NCBI GenBank assembly: GCA_948567375.1
Contig: OX419759.1
Location: 62,969,493 to 63,033,492 of the forward strand
Length of the DNA: 64,000 nucleotides
Origin: Lunularia cruciata
Lineage: Eukaryota; Streptophyta; Marchantiopsida; Lunulariales; Lunulariaceae
Direction of reading: 5' to 3'
Shown: positions 58,852-64,000 of the stretch, piece after piece
How positions within the stretch are numbered: position 1 is the first letter of the stretch
How the letters are laid out: each line of letters begins with the position of its first letter
Notes under the pieces: model-generated
Told to the model about the DNA's origin: nothing
Database searches by the model: none
Seen by the model: only the letters and a program-made list of their open reading frames with translations
Translations under genes and position numbers: made by a program

Positions 58852-58952
58852 CTATTGGGGCTTAGCTCCATTCTACCTGTTTTGTCTCTCCTTTGTACGG
58901 CTTGATGGGGTCTTCCCATCCTTTGTGTTTTCTATGCGGTCGCCCTTTGACA
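58852..58952 (+). repeat. LINE-like 3'-end module of L2 (reference copy)
   Basis: Reads TTGGGGCTTAGCTCCATTCT, then TTTTGTCTCTCCTTTGTACG, GCTTGATGGGGTCTTCCCAT and CTATGCGGTCGCCCTTTGAC. GATGGG-GTCTT-CCCATC can fold as a 6-bp stem. Directly downstream of the L2 coding remnant. Confidence 0.82.
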
Positions 58953-61400
58953 TTAGCTCAAAATCAAAGTTGCTTATATCTAGAGCCGAACTTCATTCTT
59001 TATAGAAGAAAATGGCAAGCAAGTACTTTATTAGAGAAACTAAGTGTTACCAAGTCATTGGTTCTTGCATTATTCTAAGAGAGAAAATAGACCATTTGAG
59101 GAAAATATAAGAGAAATAGATAAATTTAAATTATAATCAACATAAATACAATTCTCTTCCACTTCCTATGCTCTTTCTAAACATACTATTCCACTCTCTT
59201 GGAATTTTAAGTATTCCTTGATATCTCAAACTTCAATTTTTATCAACTTTTTTTATAGTTTGTTTTTTAAGGAAGAACTTTAACTTAATTGTAGATCTCT
59301 CTTCTCATCTCTTCTTTTCTATAGAACACCCTTTTATTCCCAGCAGGTCGTCTTGGCTGAATTTTCCTTCTCTTTGTTTTTGTTTTGGGTACAAAGTAAT
59401 ATGACAGCAAACAACAAGTATTTGGTTAATATCACTAGAATTTCTGTTTAGCAAACCAGAGACTTTCCCACCTACTCTAAATACTGTCAGCTAAGTTTGT
59501 GCTAACTATCCTAACTATAGTCAACTCAATTCTAGCATGCTCAACAAACTTTGATGAAATTTTACTATTATTAATACTATTAGTAACAAAATTTACCATT
59601 TATTGTTATATTAGTTGCACACCTTTTTCTTTTGGTCCCCAATGCTTAACTTCTATTCTCTTTATCCGTTCCCTAGAAATTGACAAACACGTCAAAATCT
59701 AATAGTATAAATACTTCTACATATTTGATCAAGGCATCGGATCAGATGAAAAACCTTATTAAATTTTTATTTATATAGTTTAAGCTCAAATTATATGGAC
59801 TACTTTAAATGTACTTTCCACTTATGCCAATTCTTTAACGGTGACTAAAATAAAATTGGAATACTTTAAAGAAACTAGAAGAAAATATAATACTAGTTTA
59901 TTCTTATATTTTCTTCATTAGATTGAGTATTCAGTTACAAAATACTACAATGAACATTCTAATATAGATAAAAGTTGAGAAAGACCAATGGATAGAGTAG
60001 TAATAAATTTATAATATATTCCAAACAATATGTAATTCTCCCATATTCTATCCTCATTCCATTATATCTCAAACATTGCTAGAATAATAGATGATATGAT
60101 TTTTGAAAATGAAAAATATTTGAGAATATGACTTTATAATCATATGATAGAATTCTCCTAAATTAGAACGTTCTAATACTACATAAACTACAATATCAAC
60201 TTATTTATGTATATCTTCTTACTCCTCTCTTCATTGGCTACTACTTCCTTATCCTTTTCCACATTATAAGAGACCAATATTAGAGAAAACAAGTGGGAAG
60301 ATGGAAGAGTCAAGATAAGTGAAGAATTGAATTAAATAATCTAAACAATTCAGATAGAAGCTATCCATATTATTTACACTTGAGGTGGTAGCAGTAAGTT
60401 AGACATTGAATTCCTAACCAATTTTATGAAGTAACTTTTAGTATACTTCCATAAAATCCTCAATTTACTTTCCTTGTATCTTGTAGATAACTCTTATGGC
60501 AAATGTTATGTACTTACACACCTTGACTTCCTTGGAACAAAATGTTGTTTTTTTGTTTTTTTATTAGTTTACTATTTTAGTGTTTGCAAGGTTGTGAATG
60601 AAGCCAAATAAATGGACAAAGCCAATTAGTCATTAGACAAGGACCTCAAAAAGTGAATAATTCCTCATATAACAACTACAATCCAATTCCATGGCTCAAA
60701 GACCTAGTTTTTGTATCATAATAGGGTTTTTTGGGTGCTTGTCTTTCTTACAAAGATCAGCATTATGACCCTAAGAATACAAAGAATTATTTTCATAATG
60801 AAAATCTATCATTACAAAGTTCTGTTTGCACAAGGTTGCTTTGTTATGAAAATCACTAGAAACCAAATTCTATCAATAAAAACTTTTGCCATTAGATGAA
60901 GTGCCATCAAATCCCATGCCAATAGAAATTCATGCCTCCCACATGAATGCACAGCTAGAGGATGTTCTCCCAACCATTTAGTGCCAAGCGACACACATTT
61001 GGAGCATGATCGTGACCTTTCATCAACCACCATGATGGATGAAGGGCAGATTGGTTTTGATAGGATTATAAAATAAGGATCTTGTACTACAAGAATAATT
61101 TTTTACTTTTCAATCTTTTTTGCAATCAAGGTTTTGTCATGTTATGCAAGAATTTATGATTGCTATTGATGGAATTACCTTTTTCACCATCAAATGAGGA
61201 AAATGTGAGAGATTTTGTAAGGGTGTGTTTGTGATAGAATAGATTCACAAATCTGAATAGTTAAGCAATGGCACACAAAATTAAGAAGAAGTGCAGTCTA
61301 TAGAAATCACAAGTAAACCCTTAGAGACTTTTGAGTGAGGTTTGTAGTTTATGTCAGATTACTTCAAGAGTTGATACTAGAGTTTGTGCTTAGGGATTAG
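58953..61400. other. AT-rich intergenic stretch, no gene
   Basis: No open frame longer than about 73 codons, and none with a motif. I see nothing nameable. Confidence 0.55.
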
Positions 61401-62759
61401 AGTCTATCAGACATCTCCTTGCCAGAGAAAATTTGTACTAACCTTGCCCTGAATGGCAATATGTAGAGTGGAAGTCCAATGATGCGGACCACTTCCAACA
61501 TGTGTTAGCAAAAGAGTGCTCTTTGTTTGGCCAAATCCACATGGAAACTTCCCATGGCCGTGCAAGTAAAGACTTGAAGGACAAGACTGAAAACTCATTT
61601 GTGGATGAAAAGTCAATAAACTTGGACAAAATAGAAGATCTTAAGGACCTTGTTCAACAAGAAATCATTGAAACCATTATGAAGTTATTAAGGTTGAAAA
61701 GAACAACTTATGTGAACCAGTAACCAACAATCTTCTCGCAACTTATGCATGAACAACAACATGCAAGTTAGGTGAGGATGTTGTGAGAATGGATCATTGA
61801 GCTATTGGAGGACATGGTTGAAGACACACCCACAATCATAGCCTCCTACATTCCATATAGGGATCAACTTTCTAAACAAGGAGGAGAAGAAGAAATACCC
61901 AACTAACTCTAACATCCAGAGAACTTGAATGGACACCATGACCTGCCCAAGGAGATCACAAAATATCACAAGGTAGACAAGGAATTGCTTGCATGAAGAA
62001 TTTTGTGCTCCTTACTAGAAGTTACAATACAATAATTATTTGCAAGAAGGTAACTAGGGCAAGGACCAAGGTTTAGGCTCCCAAGAAGCACAAACAAATA
62101 GGTTTAGATGATTGATATATCATCCAATGAAAGCCAAAGCAGAGAAGCCCCAAGAAAAAAAGAGGAACCTAAAGTAAGGGGAGATGTCAAATAGTCCACT
62201 TCATGAACAATTAGGAGTGCAATCTTGTTAGAAAACACAAAAGCTAGAATTGATGACTTCTTCATTGGATCCTGTCACCCGTACAAAATGATGAGGTAGA
62301 TATTAGATACCATAACAATGAAGCACAATCGTACCATTGGCAAATAAAAATATGAACATATGGATATTTTTGCTCAAAAGGAAAGATCCAAAGGAGGAAG
62401 ACAAGGAGATCCCTATCTCCAAATTGAGAAGAATTATACCAAGACCATTAACTTTCATTACCTTTGTCTTAGAGATGGAAAATAAGAAGGTGGGTCATTT
62501 GGGATGACAAATGGTGACACAATGAGGTAAATAGAGCAAGAAACAACAAATCCTAAATGTTATCCAAGTACAAATTTGCTTCCAAGAGATGACCTAGTCA
62601 TCTTAGTGAAGGAAGAGTCCATGAGTGGACAAAAACAAGCAAATTAGATATCAAAGGAGGCCATAAGACAATGTCTTAGCCATCAAAGGAGGAGAGGAGA
62701 TCAAATAAGATCAACACGTGCAAGCCTGGGTAAATAGTAGATAATGATCCATAAATACA
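61401..62759. other. Purine-rich degenerate sequence, possibly coding in the past
   Basis: The plus strand is purine-rich. One open stretch (61502-61723) reads charged, helical text (SINLDKIEDLKDLVQQEIIETIMKLL). It probably belongs to the unit whose clearer part follows at 62760. Not recognised. Confidence 0.4.
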
Positions 62760-63610
62760 AGCATGATTGAGGTCTTCCTAAGTTGCATAAAATGGAAAAA
62801 TAACTCACTCTTGTGGTTGATGGTTATCAACACATTGAACATTGTTATGCCCATGACGGAAGCCGTGGAGGAACTCCTACCATTCTACAAGCAGCTTGAT
62901 CCCACAATTGATAATCCAACAATGCTAATATGGCATAAGTTGGCACAATTGACAACTTAAGAGAGGGCCTTTCTACATAATGAATTGATCAAGGTCAAGG
63001 AGCCACTTAAGAAGAAGGACAAAATTTTAGCAAACTTCCAAAAGGATGAGCTCTTCCAACAAGAACAATACAATGTGCTCATCCTGAATTTGAATGCAAA
63101 AGTTGAGGTCCATTATAACAAATCCTTCTCACAACAAGAGCAACACAAAGACAAGCTATGGACTCTAAAAGTTGAGTTAGAGGATGCCTAAACAAGACAA
63201 AAATGGCTCAAACATGATATAGCAATCTGAAGAAGATGATTGGTCTTTGTATCCTAGACCTCACTATGAATCTTAAACACCAATGAGCTGCTAAACAAAC
63301 TCCATAGTGAAAAAACCAACCTAAAGAATGAATAGGGCTCTTTGCCATGACTAGCCATACAGCCACTCAACTCCTGAACTAGTTGGAACACATTGTCAAT
63401 AAGCACTCCCAACATAAAAAGCTAAAAAACTTCAAAAGATAGATTGATATGCTATAGAGGTGTGCCTATATAATTGAGCAACTCAAGGCATTGTTTGTCA
63501 AAATACAAGGGCATACCAAATCCAAGTTTGAGGAGACCTAGACTGAATTTATCAAATAGTTGATGGTTACATGAAGGATCTCATAAAACTCATGTAGATA
63601 TGCAAAGGAG
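62760..63610 (+). pseudogene. Degenerate coiled-coil coding repeat, copy C2
   Basis: Broken frame whose blocks match copy C1 in order: EELLPFYKQLDPTIDNPTML, ERAFLHNELIKVKEPLKKKD, KILANFQKDELFQQEQYN, QLLNZLEHIVNKHSQHKK (Z marks a stop) and IQGHTKSKFEET. Composition is rich in Lys, Glu, Leu and Gln with heptad-like spacing, as in a long coiled coil. I do not recognise the family and see no reverse transcriptase, integrase or transposase next to it. Confidence 0.55.
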
Positions 63611-64000
63611 CATGTTGTTTCTCACGAGCGCTACCAAGTTGTATCATAAATGAGAAATGACACAAGAACTTCATAAAATGAGCAGTGGTTAATTTCATCA
63701 AGAACAAATAAGTGTTATCTCCTAAGTAGGATAGGGTTCTTTTTGTAGTTGTAATACGAGATAATTTGTATTTTTACATACTTCATACATAGTTAAGTGA
63801 AATGCAAAGATCTTGTGCCTTACTTAACACTTGACATACTTGTTGTAGACAACATGTTAAGAGGTTGGGGTAGCCATACCACACAATCCACACCTACTTA
63901 AGACTAGGTTAAAACATGATAAGTAGATAAGATGAAATGACCACTAAGTGCCTTAGATGTAATTAGGAGATTTCTAGCACATTATAGTTGTTGGATTTCT

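Larger units (their letters stand above)
55000..58952 (+). mobile_element. Degenerate LINE-like (non-LTR) reverse-transcriptase element, copy L2
   Basis: A plus-strand counterpart of L1, ending with the 3' module at 58852-58952. The coding remnant is readable from about 55980. A solo LTR (57587-58324) splits it: the N-terminal and RT part lies left, the C-terminal part right. Stops and frameshifts throughout. No LTRs of its own were found, and other copies are 5'-truncated, both as expected for a non-LTR element. The 5' end is not defined; 55000 is a guess from composition. Confidence 0.78.

Noticed and set aside
1-64000. CRISPR arrays, operons, ribosome-binding sites and bacterial terminators
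   Set aside because: None seen. The introns, plant-type retroelements and transit peptide show eukaryotic nuclear DNA, where these features are not expected.

Overview
The window looks like nuclear DNA of a land plant. One intron-bearing nuclear gene for a plastid enzyme sits in an AT-rich, repeat-dominated background. The other recognisable coding sequence comes from Ty3/gypsy elements, a non-LTR reverse-transcriptase element and a PIF/Harbinger transposon, nearly all of it broken. The host gene has small introns (about 75 to 440 bp), which fits a seed-free plant (bryophyte or lycophyte grade) better than a conifer or most ferns. That is only a weak inference, and I do not name a species.

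Layout. 1-2861: 5' part of a minus-strand Ty3/gypsy element with a chromodomain-type pol (copy 1, cut by the window edge). It lies inside the gag of an older plus-strand copy of the same family (copy 2, 2862 to about 7909). Copy 2 also carries a solo LTR of another family (3591-4322). 7910-13566: AT-rich, no gene, with a probable plastid trnA fragment near 8790. 13567 to about 17100: degenerate minus-strand LINE-like element. 17100-31709: gene-poor repeats with two more solo LTRs (20133-20741, 22824-23424), a decayed coiled-coil coding repeat (about 24080-24955) and several LINE 3'-end fragments. 31710-37275: complete chromodomain Ty3/gypsy element (copy 3, minus) with 426-bp LTRs and a perfect 5-bp target-site duplication. 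37276-44250: (CT)n tracts, a satellite-like tract split by a solo LTR (41452-42207), and a dead PIF/Harbinger transposase. 44500-53000: the gene island, with plastid glycerol-3-phosphate acyltransferase (46551-50872, 12 exons, all junctions in frame, 512 aa). 53110-55000: AT-rich. About 55000-58952: a second LINE-like copy (plus) split by a solo LTR (57587-58324). The end holds AT-rich DNA and a second coiled-coil repeat copy (about 62760-63610).

Only the acyltransferase appears to be a working gene. It would make 1-acyl-glycerol-3-phosphate in the plastid for the prokaryotic glycerolipid pathway. The most interesting observations are: (1) perfect heat-shock-element arrays in the chromodomain-element LTRs; (2) a LINE-like family whose 3' end carries a conserved short hairpin module seen seven times, two copies sharing a further ~130 bp downstream; (3) five solo LTRs of one family, four with exact or near-exact 5-bp duplications and no internal region in the window; (4) an unusual DFG protease motif and a 3 x 20-residue repeat in the Ty3/gypsy pol; (5) a repeated, unrecognised coiled-coil coding family. 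All alignments were made by eye.
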